64,000 nt of DNA from Melanopsichium pennsylvanicum. Taxonomy: Eukaryota > Basidiomycota > Ustilaginomycetes > Ustilaginales. Where the stretch lies: assembly GCA_900208305.1 (NCBI GenBank), contig OAPG01000014.1, forward strand, positions 496,001 to 560,000. The letters are read 5' to 3'. Position numbers and translations under genes: made by a program. The notes below the pieces were generated by a model. That model had not been told where the DNA came from, made no database searches, and worked only from the letters and a program-made list of their open reading frames with translations. Below are positions 44,607-55,220 of the stretch, one piece after another; positions within the stretch are counted from its first letter, which is position 1, and every line of letters begins with the position of its first letter.

Positions 44607-47437
44607 GTTGAGCAATGTGACAGTGAGCTGTGTATGGGTGAGGCGGGACTGAGGATGAAATTTTTTGTTCTTGGAAATAGGTCCAGGAGCAAATTTATTT
44701 GAGACGTCGTGTAAAGGCAGATGCAATCAGAGCGGATGTTGGTCATAAATTGCAGAAAGTTGTCTATGATTGCGGAGCTGATTCGATGCCGACTCTAGGC
44801 TGATCTCGTTGTTGAAAGAAGTGTGGTTGATGCAAGAAAGTGGTAGAAGGGAAGGATGGTATGGGTTTGGAGAAGGCAGTGACACGAAGGAAGAAAAGTT
44901 ATTGATACGTGATGTCAGAAAGATGGGGTAAATGCGGAAGGTGATGAGAAGTTAGGCAAAGCAAGAGTGAGATTGAGATTCGACGCTTTGACAGTGATAG
45001 TATACGAGATGGCTGAAGCTTTTGGGATAGTTGGTTTGTTGGTTGTATGAAAGAAAGAGAGAGAAGTGAGGCCAAAGTCGCGGCGAAGGTGCCAACGTCG
45101 CTGGAATAGATGATGGACCAGTTATGCAGAACTAGGGCAGAGCTGGCATGAGTGAAGGTGTGGTGCCGTGTGGTTCGAATTGGTAGATAGAGAGAGATAG
45201 ATAGAGAGAGAGAGAGAGAGAGATAGAGAAAAGAGAAATTGAAAGACGAACAAGTTTGACGTGCGATGAGTATGAGAATTAGATTCTGGACACGAGAAAC
45301 ATGGCTGAGCACACGCATACACTTGTATAGTACGCAACTCGCACAGTTTGGCGGCACAATCGCGCCATTTCTTTTTCTCTGAGTATCTCTGTCTAAAATT
45401 GTAAATGGATTTCGGAAGCCAATCCGAAGTGAATGTTCCGCTTCTGCTCGCGCTGGTGCTACACTAGTGTGTCGGTGGGTGGAGTGAGACTGTAGGCGAA
45501 GCCGAATACAGTACATTTGGTGATTCAAAAGTGTGTTGCGAGTGACTGATGACCAGCCCGCTCCGAATTTTCTTTTCGGTTTCACAGACCGACACAACCC
45601 TTAACTTAAACCTGCCTGGCTTCGCCGTTGACCTTGGAAATGCTTTTGCATTGTAGTATTGCGTCTGCAGTGCATCATTTTTGACTTTCACTGAAACTTG
45701 GGCTTCGGCTATACTGTGCTGGGGTACTACTGTAACAATGAGGATGTGTGTCTTGATTGTGGTTTGTGCGGTCTGTGCGGCGGCAAAATTTCAAGCTCAG
45801 TTGCGAATACAGTAATGGCGTGCAAGTCATGGGGAAAAAGGCAGACAGCATTCTGCATGTCTGCATGTCTGCAAGTCTTACCACTTGCTTTTCCTGCACT
45901 CTCACTCTAAATTTTGTATTCGATTTCGTCATTTAATTATGAATGTGGCCAAATGTGTATTGAGTCGGTAACGATCGCTAATACAAACTCCAGATCGAAG
46001 CCCGCAGACTTAGCTGTCAAATTCCGGCCTCGCACTCTCCAAAACGGCGCTTCGATCCCAAAGGCGAAGCTCTGGCCATCGCACTCAAACGTCGCCGCCT
46101 CTCTTGCTCAGAATTACAGTCTTTCTGCCCTTCAATTTGACAGTATACAAGCCAGCCTTTCCTCCGGAATTCTTAATTTCTTCTCTCAATCTTAATTTCA
46201 TGGTCGATCCCGCATCTTTGTTGACTGTGCGGCTCCGCAGCCGACCCTACATCCCAGCCAAAAGCTGGCTTGGAACATGGTGATGCCATTGAGATGCCGA
46301 AAAGTCTTGTACATCATCATTTTGGCTGTCTCGCCTTTCAGCGCTGGCCCTTCTCCCATGCGTGTCTCCCCCGCTCTATATATCACGGCTCATTCGACGT
46401 TGGGATCCCGCTCCGAAAATTTTCATGTCTAGATCGTAGAGCACAGGTTAAAGACCTATCTCGAGTCGATCTTGTCAGACCGCACATACAGTGAACACCA
46501 ACCAGCATTCACATCTCTATCCTATTAGTTTTCTGGTGCATGAATTACGCTCCTCTTTTCGTGCTTATGCTCCGAGCAACGTGTTGGTTCATGTCTAAAT
46601 TCATTCGCCTGGTCACCACCCGCGCTACACTGCAATTTGATCAACAGCAGCCGATGCCCGTCCGTCATCCGGTCCTCAAACAAGTCCATCTGTCTGCCAT
46701 ACACTCCAGAGCTTGGATTCACACTGCATTGAAAAAAGCTCGATCGAGATTTTCGAATCACTTTACTATCTTGCTCGGCTGGAAGTGATTCCAATTGCCA
46801 AGCATAGACGTCATCACTCGCCGCATGACTGTTCGAATGGCGTCGGCGAGCAACACTTGAAAACTTTCCCCGATTCGAGCCGATTGCCAAAAATAAACTG
46901 AAAAAAAAAGTTTGGCTCTCTGCTTTGCTATTTACCACTCGTCATGACTCGGACGCTGCCGGTTGAGACCATACCTTCACTGTCAACGTCATCCGATTAA
47001 CCTTGTTGTTCCGAGAAAAATTGTCAACTTTTGCCGTGATACCCATTCATGTGCTACTAGTCCTCAGCCGAATGGTTTTGTTCACAAGTCTCACACACCA
47101 ACTTACTGTTCCCCTGTGACACGACTAAAAGGTGCGTACCCGAAATTTCAAACTAGCACTAAAACAGTCATGTGGTCAAATCTACAAAAGACAAAAGTTT
47201 AACACCTTGAAACACAAAAACCTCCTTGACTCGAACAACTTTCTACCAACCCAAGACCATAAATTTTTTTTTAGCTTTGCTCTTTCACAAGTTTACGTTT
47301 CACATCGATCTTTTCATGTCATAGTCATACTATCCAATGTAAATTTCTATGTGCAACAGGCATGAACAATACGTCACATCATATGCTAACTCAACGTCAG
47401 GATATGCCCAAATGAAAGCACGACTGGCACGCATGCT
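44607..47437. other. 2.8 kb intergenic region upstream of the bZIP gene
   Basis: Promoter and perhaps a long leader of the bZIP gene (44607 to about 45500), with an AGAT/AG microsatellite at 45184-45236. Further right, no convincing gene; a TATA-like CTATATATC at 46376-46384 precedes an 82-codon plus-strand ORF (46540-46788), described in the findings. TACAGTA words occur at 45506-45518 and 45808-45816. Confidence 0.45.
45184..45236. repeat. AGAT/AG microsatellite
   Basis: Imperfect run of AGAT and AG units. Confidence 0.9.
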
Positions 47438-48727
47438 TCACCGCCCTCTACCTCGACCACGCCATGCACCTCTGGCAGTTCTCGCTGTAAAGAACCGACT
47501 ACGGTCCCTACTCGAGCTGGTGCCCGATCCGGTGCTGGACCGAGTCTTGGATGCTCGTGACACTTTGCGTGCGCCTGTTGTAGAACTAGACACTTTGTGG
47601 CCACGGGCGGTGCTGGTCGAGTTGGACCCTGCAGCTTTTCGGACATCGGAGCCAATATGGGTGCTAGATGTAGCGTTCAGCCTGCTGCTTGGGCCTGCCG
47701 CGCTGTTGCTGTCTTGGACGCCATCCACATCGTTGTCGTTCCATGTCGTCTGCCATGTCTTACCGCGTGTGCCCCGCACTGTTGTGCCAACGTTGACGGG
47801 AGTTGATGACTGTGATAAAGAGTTGCCAAATGCGAGGCGATGGTAGATGGCCTGCTGTTCTGGCGGCATGTCCTGGATAAGCGTGATGTGGGACACTGGC
47901 TGTGAAGATGGTGGGGAAGACATGCTGAGCTTGTCGAATGCTGCGCGATCGTCGCTATCTTTGTTTGATACTTTTGCATTGTTCTTTCCGTTATTTATGA
48001 TGCTTGTGATCGGTCGAAGTGGTTGGCGTACAGTAGAGGGGCCAGCTTGCGAGGAGGCATGGTCATTTGTGCGAGGGCTCGAGCCGTGGTGCGAAGGGCT
48101 GCTACAGATCCGGTCAAGCTGGTCAAGCAAGCTAGAGCGACCTCGTTTGGAGATGGAAGTTGTGGATGCATCGGATTGTACGCGAGCGGCCGCAGTCAAA
48201 GTCATTTTGGATGACGCGCCGTTTGCATCTGCGTTGATCGATGTCCGGCAATTGAAAGAATTACGAGGAGATGTGTTTTGGTCGGCATGCATGCTTGGTA
48301 TGTAGTCTTGTACCAAGTCGCGAGGCTGATTTTGACCGACTGCTATAAGCCACTCTTCTCGTTGATATTGAGTAGCTTTGAGGTCAGGTTGAGACCAAGG
48401 ATCGTTGGCTGCTGCTACTTCAAAGTCGAAGGAAGATGGAGCCTGACGACTGGTGGAGCTTGATGATGGATCGCTTGAGAAGAGGTTGAGTTCGAGAGCG
48501 GGAAGCTTGGTTGAAGGCCGTGTGATGATATCCGATGGTGTGATGGGGTTGGAAGCAGTGTTGGACTGCTGATGATTCGGAGACGGCCTTAATGGTGAAG
48601 CTAGGTCTTGAAGCACGATGGGAGGAGTAATGATGTGTGCAAAAGTGTCGTTGAGATCATCGCTCCATAGAGAGGCATCGCTTGACGCCTCTCTGGGACG
48701 TCGTAATTCCTTGTCGCGGCTGGGCAT
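47438..48727 (-). CDS. unrecognised Ser-rich protein with RG-rich C-terminus
   Basis: 429 residues, single exon; I do not recognise the family. Mostly Ser/Thr/Asn/Pro-rich and probably disordered. A more structured-looking part is PPEQQAIYHRLAFGNSL (about 280-300) followed by GTRGKTWQTTW. It ends in a basic RGAWRGRGRGR tail of the kind that binds RNA or is methylated at arginine. It starts MPSRDKELRRPRE. The long open frame with a clear ATG and its divergent arrangement with the DCAF gene argue for a real gene. A regulatory or chromatin/RNA-binding role is only a guess. Confidence 0.7.
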   Translation of the reverse strand: MPSRDKELRRPREASSDASLWSDDLNDTFAHIITPPIVLQDLASPLRPSPNHQQSNTASNPITPSDIITRPSTKLPALELNLFSSDPSSSSTSRQAPSSFDFEVAAANDPWSQPDLKATQYQREEWLIAVGQNQPRDLVQDYIPSMHADQNTSPRNSFNCRTSINADANGASSKMTLTAAARVQSDASTTSISKRGRSSLLDQLDRICSSPSHHGSSPRTNDHASSQAGPSTVRQPLRPITSIINNGKNNAKVSNKDSDDRAAFDKLSMSSPPSSQPVSHITLIQDMPPEQQAIYHRLAFGNSLSQSSTPVNVGTTVRGTRGKTWQTTWNDNDVDGVQDSNSAAGPSSRLNATSSTHIGSDVRKAAGSNSTSTARGHKVSSSTTGARKVSRASKTRSSTGSGTSSSRDRSRFFTARTARGAWRGRGRGR

Positions 48728-49580
48728 GCGATCTGAAAATTTCTTAGAGAAGCAGTAGCATTTTGTGTTGCGACTACGCCATAGGTTTCATAATTCGTGA
48801 TCTTTCAAAGTATTAAGAGGCGTGGAAGCCGAAGTTGCGGTGGCAAGGAAAAAAGCAAGGGTCATACGATCTCCTCCAAGGTGTTGGACTAACTCAGAGT
48901 AAAAACTAGTACAGTAGTCACTGTAAATTGGAACCACAACCAATCCGCCCTGAAAGTCATATTGGCGGGTGACTTTACACACGCATATTACGCGATGTGA
49001 CTGACGCGTTGAGTGCAAAGTCCAACACACTCACACTTTTGTCTCAGATCTAGTCTGAGCACTCACAATATTATTTTCGTGCGGGACACCCGTCAAAAAT
49101 GAATCAGAGTGGAGGTGCAGGTACAATTTATGCACGCCTGCATGGTGCAGGTCAACACAAGCGCTGCGTGAGCTTGAGTTTGTCACATCTCTTGACAGAT
49201 AAAGTCAACAAGATTCGAAAGCTCAGCACCTGGCTGTTCTACTAAAATGTGGACTCGATCCAACCATTCTGTGATTGTCATGATTGTCATATCTTTATTC
49301 AAACTGCTTCAAATCTGAGCATGAGAAGATAGGTTTTGCGAAAAACTAGACACCACACTGAGCCTGAATTTGTCACCCTTTCAGTCTTTCAGGGTTCAAT
49401 CCACGACAAGCGAGTGGTGCTTTCGGCTACTATCAATTGCGTCCGCCACCATCCTGTCTTGTAACTCACCATCATCGTTCCCAGACACTCAAACCAAGCC
49501 GAGCGCACGCCCCATCACACCAATATTGATGATCTTATCAACCTCATGCTTGGCTTGAAGCCAGCTGATAACCAGCATCA
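48728..49580. other. divergent promoter region, Ser-rich protein / DCAF protein
   Basis: 853 bp with no ORF of note. A copy of the AT-rich element with neighbouring TACAGTAG lies at 48907-48930. ATTGTCATGATTGTCAT direct repeat near 49274-49290. Confidence 0.5.
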
Positions 49581-51953
49581 ATGGCCTCCATTCGCCCCTC
49601 AAAGTTGGATTTATCTCTTAATCGCACCATCTCTTCCTCCATCACTCATAGGCGACAATATCAGCTCGACAACTTCTACATTGACCGCCTTGATAATATC
49701 CAAGTGCTTGGTCAAGTGCTTGGCGGCGACGGCAGCTTGGCTGATCGCATCGGCCATATTGGCTGCGTCAATGCTCTCAGCTGGTCACCCTCGGGACAGC
49801 TACTTGCAAGCGGAAGCGACGATCGCAACGTCATCCTCTGGAAGTTAGGCTCCGATGACTCTTATCCTACAAACAATCCGGACAGCCCCGGTGCACATCG
49901 CCGCGCTCCTCGTCATTCCCCTCTTCCGGCAGCACACCAGCATGAGTCCGACACTCCTTCACACACACCAAGTCGTGAAGCCAACAACCATTCAGACGAT
50001 ATTGTACAACAGTGGCCCCAGCGCTCTTTCCCAAGCTTGGGTCTTGGTATGCTAGGAAAGATACAAACTGGTCATCGCGCCAACATCTTTTCTGTCAAGT
50101 GGGCTCCCAACGCCTCCGAACGCCGCCTCCTCACCTGCGCAGGCGACAATCACGTACGAGTGTTTGACATCAACTACATGTCGGGCTTTGCTGGCGAGGG
50201 CGGTTCGTATGCAGACGATAGCACCATTCTACCCAATGGCCAGGTGTGTGATACATGGTCCGAGCACAGTGGTGCTTGCATCCGTCTCTTCCGCTGTCAT
50301 CGCGGCAGAGCCAAACGTATCTCAACCGAGGTCTCTCCCGACGTCTTTCTTACATGCGCTGAAGACGGCGATGTTCGTCAGATGGACATACGAGCGCCAC
50401 ATACATGCCGTAGTCGCACTGGTGGCTCATGCCCTCCACCGCTGGCCCACTATCCTTCTGAGCTCTATTCGCTCTCGGTAAGCAAGCTCGAACCATGGCT
50501 TTTCGCAGTAGCAGGTGAGTCTTCTTTCGCATACCTGCACGATCGAAGGATGGTTCCCAGAGTCGTTAAGCGCGATTGGGGCATGACAAACGACATGGAG
50601 CAAGATGCGCTTACCATGTGTGTAAGAAAGTTCGGAATACCGCCTGGAGGCTTCGAAACACCATGGGTGCAGCACGACGGCCGCACCGCCCTTGTTGCCG
50701 AAGCTCCACAGCCAAGCAAGCCTCGTCTGCTCATGGGTAACCGAAACAGCATCACCGCTTGTAAGCTCAGCGAGGACAATGGTCGAGATCTGCTGGTATC
50801 CTACTCTTCCGGCCACATCTACCGCTTCGACATTTATGGCGAGCCAGGTGTTTTGCAGGCCAACTTGGATAAGGCCCGATTTTCTATGGACGACTGCTCG
50901 CGATCGTCGGAAGCAGATCAAGCTCCTTCAGGGCAAGATCAAACATCATCGACCGATGAGAGCAAGGATGTCGAGAAGAGAGGGATCGAGCAGCATCCCT
51001 GCGCGCATGGTCAGGAAGAGAATCGAGAGCCGGCCATCACGGATGACGATAATGACGCTGATGAAGAGGAAACGGTGGAGCTTTTCAGCACGGCAGGCCA
51101 TCACAATGAGGGAAGTGATAATGGTGTCGCTGACAGTGATGAAGGTGATGATGATGCCGCAGAAGAGAACGAGGATGAGGATGAGAATGAGTATGAGTAT
51201 GAGGATGAGAATGAGAATGAGAATGCGGACGACGATGTGGATCACGAGGGTCATGACAGCGATGATCACAGTGGTGATGATGACGATGATCACGATGGCG
51301 ATGAAGACGAGTTGTCAGAAGAAGACATTTTTCATTTCCTTGAGGAAGAACAGGCTGGCGAAAGATCCACCTACGCCGCAGAACCGATTGTGCCCATCGT
51401 CTACCCACGCTCGGCATACAAGGGCCACTGCAACAAGGAGACTGTCAAGGACGTCGCATTTGCGGGCCGTTCTGATGAGTATGTCATTTCAGGATCAGAC
51501 GACGGCAATTGGTTCATGTGGGATAAGGTCACATCAGACATCAAGGGCATCTGGCATGGAGACTCGAGCGTTGTGAACGTCATGGCCATGCATCCTGATA
51601 TGCCAGTGTTTGCCATCTCGGGCATTGATGATACGATCAAGATCTTTGCTCCCATTACCGTTACAGCTTTTCCACCATTGACAGCAAAGGACCAAGACGA
51701 GGACGTGGAAGAGAACTCAAAGGAAAGAGTAAGGAAAAGACCGAAAACATGGAGAGATGCCACTCGAGCATGCAAAATTGCAGACCGGATGGCAGACAAA
51801 GACGAGATCTGCGAACGCAATGAGCGACGTATGCACAGAGATTTTGTGGGTCCAGCGGCGAACATCCTTTGGCGACTCCATCCAAGGCTTTTAGGTGTTG
51901 ATGTTAGTGACGATCCCGAGCGACAGATCGAGGGCGACTGTGTTGTTATGTAG
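49581..51953 (+). CDS. DCAF-type WD40 protein (WDTC1/DCAF6/DCAF8-like)
   Basis: Probable substrate receptor for the CUL4-DDB1 ubiquitin ligase; the role is inferred from the family. 790 residues, single exon. WD repeats visible: GHIGCVNALSWSPSGQLLAS...VILWKL (about 57-90), GHRANIFSVKWAPN...VRVFDI (about 160-195), CHRGRAKRISTEVSPDVF...VRQMDIR (about 235-275, with the Asp-x-Arg of a DWD-type box), then two C-terminal repeats (DEYVISGSDDGNWFMWDK, and FAISGIDDTIKIFAPI). An approximately 100-residue, extremely acidic Asp/Glu/Asn insertion (about 490-585), encoded by GATGAG-like repeats, interrupts the propeller before the last blades. C-terminal Arg/Lys-rich helix. Confidence 0.85.
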   Translation: MASIRPSKLDLSLNRTISSSITHRRQYQLDNFYIDRLDNIQVLGQVLGGDGSLADRIGHIGCVNALSWSPSGQLLASGSDDRNVILWKLGSDDSYPTNNPDSPGAHRRAPRHSPLPAAHQHESDTPSHTPSREANNHSDDIVQQWPQRSFPSLGLGMLGKIQTGHRANIFSVKWAPNASERRLLTCAGDNHVRVFDINYMSGFAGEGGSYADDSTILPNGQVCDTWSEHSGACIRLFRCHRGRAKRISTEVSPDVFLTCAEDGDVRQMDIRAPHTCRSRTGGSCPPPLAHYPSELYSLSVSKLEPWLFAVAGESSFAYLHDRRMVPRVVKRDWGMTNDMEQDALTMCVRKFGIPPGGFETPWVQHDGRTALVAEAPQPSKPRLLMGNRNSITACKLSEDNGRDLLVSYSSGHIYRFDIYGEPGVLQANLDKARFSMDDCSRSSEADQAPSGQDQTSSTDESKDVEKRGIEQHPCAHGQEENREPAITDDDNDADEEETVELFSTAGHHNEGSDNGVADSDEGDDDAAEENEDEDENEYEYEDENENENADDDVDHEGHDSDDHSGDDDDDHDGDEDELSEEDIFHFLEEEQAGERSTYAAEPIVPIVYPRSAYKGHCNKETVKDVAFAGRSDEYVISGSDDGNWFMWDKVTSDIKGIWHGDSSVVNVMAMHPDMPVFAISGIDDTIKIFAPITVTAFPPLTAKDQDEDVEENSKERVRKRPKTWRDATRACKIADRMADKDEICERNERRMHRDFVGPAANILWRLHPRLLGVDVSDDPERQIEGDCVVM
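51160..51320 (+). repeat. GATGAG/GATGAC-like repeat encoding an acidic tract
   Basis: Imperfect hexamer-type repeat within the DCAF gene, encoding Asp/Glu/Asn/Tyr. Confidence 0.85.
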
Positions 51954-52353
51954 TATCGGATATGCGGAAGATTGGCAAGCATTCATGCAATCACGAGTAT
52001 CATTGACACATTGTCGCAAGAAGGAATGGGGTTCCAAGAGAAAGAGAGAGAGAATGAATGAATTGATCTGGACAATCTACCGTTGGGTATCTCTTTATGC
52101 TTAATGCCTTAGGGGCCACGGCGAAGTCGACATGATCGTGATACGTGAGTGTGCAGCGGAAGCGTTCGTCAAGGTAAATTGAACTATGCGATGCATTGAA
52201 GCGATACTGTACGCAATGCAGCAAATGGATAAGGGAAGAAAGACTGAAAGTAGTAGCAGATGGGAAGGATGCGAAAGAAATGTAGTACGGTGATCTAAGT
52301 TACGATAGAAGCACCATGGTTGAAAAGTTGTGCATTGAATTTGTGACAAGTCA
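51954..52353. other. convergent intergenic region DCAF / Mala s 1-like
   Basis: About 400 bp, 3' ends of both genes, with GAGA repeats at 52039-52055. No gene. Confidence 0.6.
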
Positions 52354-53424
52354 TCAAATGAGGTTGTAGATGCGGTACAAGGGGAACTGCGTTCTCCCTC
52401 CATGCGCACCTTCACCGAAGTAAGCTCCGCCGCCGTAGATTTGCTGTTGACCATCAAAGTTGGCCTCGGTGACGACGGTAAGACTGTTGGATTTGAACTC
52501 GTCCCTAGTGGTACTGGTTATGGAAGCTGTACGCCATCGGTCGTTGCTCTGGAAACGGTAGGCATTGGGAGCTTTGGTACCGAAAAGATTGCTCTTTCCA
52601 CCAATTTTGATAGCGTGGAGTTTCTCCGTTCCGTCTAAACCGCCAAAATCAACGCCGCTGAGCTGAACCGGGATGGCCGTGGGACTGGCAGAGTTAAGGT
52701 CGAAAGCTGTCAAGGGTCTCGGTCCACCAAAAGCGACTAACATGTTATCTTCTGGAATATACGCCACTCCCGTGTATCCTGGACGTTGAGAACCATTGGA
52801 AGCTTCCGAGAACCAAGCTTGAATCGTCTTACCATCTGGCGAGACCTTTGCAATAGCCGGAATGCCCAACGCAAAAACGACGTAACTATTATCCTGTGAA
52901 TCCTGTGCACTATCCACAGGTCCAAACGGAATGCTCCCCGTCATCTGCTCAAATTGATTCTGTACATCATTCAAACTTACACTCCAATCAGGTGCACTAT
53001 TTGCATTGACCGGAAGGTTGAAACGATGGAAACTGTCGGCACCATCTTTGCTTTGACCAGAACCAAATCGGAAAGCAGCCGAATTCTTGGCTACTGCGAA
53101 AAGTTTGTCTCCAGCACTATTGATGCTCAATCCAGCCATCTGTTGATCTCCACTTCCATCCGAGCTTACACCCGGTATCATGACGTTAAAGTGAGAATTG
53201 TCATTGACATTCCATACAGACACCCGACCTTTCCACAGATTGGACTGGTAGAAAAGGCTGCGTGCACGGTCGAAAATCGTGTCTTCGGGGTACAAGTTTC
53301 GTACGTTGATGTTGTAGACGTCAGGGATGGATGCACGAGATTGGAGAGGTAGAGCAAGCGCAGAGACGCACGTGATCGAAACGACCGCAAGCGCCACGGC
53401 GGCGACTGTGAGATTCAACTTCAT
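52354..53424 (-). CDS. secreted Mala s 1-like (TRI14-related) beta-propeller protein
   Basis: Secreted protein of the family that includes the Malassezia allergen Mala s 1 and the Fusarium TRI14 protein; the biochemical function is unknown, and in Malassezia it is associated with the cell wall. 356 residues, single exon, with a clear signal peptide (MKLNLTVAAVALAVVSITCV, cleavage after about 23). Family segments: NLYPEDTIFDRARSLFYQSN, GDQQMAGLSIN, PFGPVDSAQDSQDNSYVVF, GQRPGYTGVAYIPEDNMLVAF minus its ends, AFGGPRPLTAFDL, GAHGGRTQFPLYRI. Repeats are consistent with a six-bladed propeller. Length equals the family norm of about 350. Confidence 0.9.
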   Translation of the reverse strand: MKLNLTVAAVALAVVSITCVSALALPLQSRASIPDVYNINVRNLYPEDTIFDRARSLFYQSNLWKGRVSVWNVNDNSHFNVMIPGVSSDGSGDQQMAGLSINSAGDKLFAVAKNSAAFRFGSGQSKDGADSFHRFNLPVNANSAPDWSVSLNDVQNQFEQMTGSIPFGPVDSAQDSQDNSYVVFALGIPAIAKVSPDGKTIQAWFSEASNGSQRPGYTGVAYIPEDNMLVAFGGPRPLTAFDLNSASPTAIPVQLSGVDFGGLDGTEKLHAIKIGGKSNLFGTKAPNAYRFQSNDRWRTASITSTTRDEFKSNSLTVVTEANFDGQQQIYGGGAYFGEGAHGGRTQFPLYRIYNLI

Positions 53425-55220
53425 GGTGAATTTTGTTGCAAGTGCGGCTGGATCTCTAGAATGTTGGTATCATGTAAAAGTGTTTGGAAGAGTGTAGAGT
53501 ATTGGACGTGATAGTGACAGTAGCGAGCGTGAATCAACGTTTTTAAAGATTTCAGGAGGGGGAAGAGTGGGATGATGCAAGACGAGAGAACGAGGGAGAG
53601 TGGGAGGTTGGGTGGATGTGGACAAGAATGAACCAGCTCGCACCGCATGCACGAAACTAGATGAAGGATACTCTTTTTCTTAGGTCCAGCGAGCGAGAAG
53701 CACTTTGGTTTGTGTGAAGAAGAAGCACCTTTCCACGCTCAGTCTGACTATCTGCTCAACGAGGAAAGACGGGATAGCATGTTGTTTGAAATTAGAAGCT
53801 CAATCGACGTCGACGTTAACCCCTTCCGTCTGTTCCACTGTGGCGTCGAAAATCTTGTTGATCCCGAGTTCAAAAGGGTGAATTCCTCCGAATCCTTGAC
53901 TACATTACCTTGTCACCTTAAAGAGTGGTCGGCAAGGACGGAATGCAAAGCGAAGAAGAACAAGATAAGACGAGGAGCTTGCCGCCAAGAACGCGCGGTT
54001 TGCCTCTTTCTTGAAGCGACATTCATCAACCCAAATCGACAGAGCATGAGACACAGTTACAATATGTACCTTTGCCGAACGCCATGCTTCACCAGGTCAG
54101 CCACAATCCTCTGTGGTGGGTTGCTGTTCAAGAGAAAGGGGTCAGGGATGGGATGCTGCAGGTGACATGTCTCAAAGGCATTGTTATTATGTATATTTTT
54201 TTTAATTTATTAAATTTTAAGTTTTATTTTGGCAAATTGACAGCTGTCGCCCGACGTTGCTTTGGGCGCGCGGCCTACAGGAAACAGATGGCGAGCGATC
54301 AATCCGATCAATAATCAATGCCATGTGCAATGGATAGAGGGGTTGCGGAATGCCAGGCCGTTCGTTCAATTAAGCTAATCCACTTGGCATATTTTGTCTT
54401 ACCTGATAGCACAGCACTCTTTCAAACCGAACTATCAAAACCATAAAGAGAGTGTAACAGAGTCTTGATTGGGCAGCTTTTGCTGACAGTATTCGCGTAG
54501 TTGCGACACAACTACTGTACAATAAATTTTACGTCTTGTTGTGCATGTACACAACCTTTGCCTTTGCCGACAAAGCTTTTCTATATGGTAATAGCAAAGT
54601 GGCATCAGTAGCACGAGCGACCTCACAATCACTTTTTACTCGACATTTGACTCGTAACAATATGTATTTGTGTAAGCCAAGTTGACTTCCTGAGGGATTC
54701 CATCCGTCTCTTATCTTCAACAAGATGAGCAAAAATTCGAGCTGTGCAATCGAAGCATGAAAATCAACAAGGTTGCGCAAAGTAGTCGATAAACTTCCTC
54801 GCGGTTTGCAGAGTTGCCATCATGGCTTGGACGTGTTGTCTCGTCTTCGAACGGGTGTTTGATCGGCACAGGCAAAATGCATTGATCATTGGCTACATCC
54901 TTGAAAGCTGGCACCAGCTTCCAGAATCAGTTGCTCACAAACTCTTCATGCTCTACCCTCGGCAAAGGGATTTCGCTGCTAGCTTGGTCAACACAAGAAG
55001 ACTAGGTTTTGTGGCAGAGTGAAGATGGGAATGACGCCTTGCTCCGAAAGGATGTTGTGCGTCTCGTGTATAGCATAAAAAACAATGCAAATGCTTCTAT
55101 TGAGTATGACTTCGAACGGAAAATATATCTCGTCCAGAATCAAAAGGAGACGAGCCTAACAACAACGCATCTCCGCTCAGACTTACCACCTCCTGATGAA
55201 TTTTTTGCCTGAATTGGCAG
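53425..55220. other. 1.8 kb intergenic region
   Basis: Promoter of the Mala s 1-like gene at the left and 3' region of dcc1 at the right. Open frames (plus 53710-54165; plus 54822-55022) look random. A variant of the AT-rich element is at 54513-54532. I see no supported gene. Confidence 0.45.

Noticed and set aside
53710..54165. 151-codon plus-strand frame between Mala s 1-like gene and dcc1
   Set aside because: No recognisable domain, no splice or promoter support; kept only as background in the gap entry.
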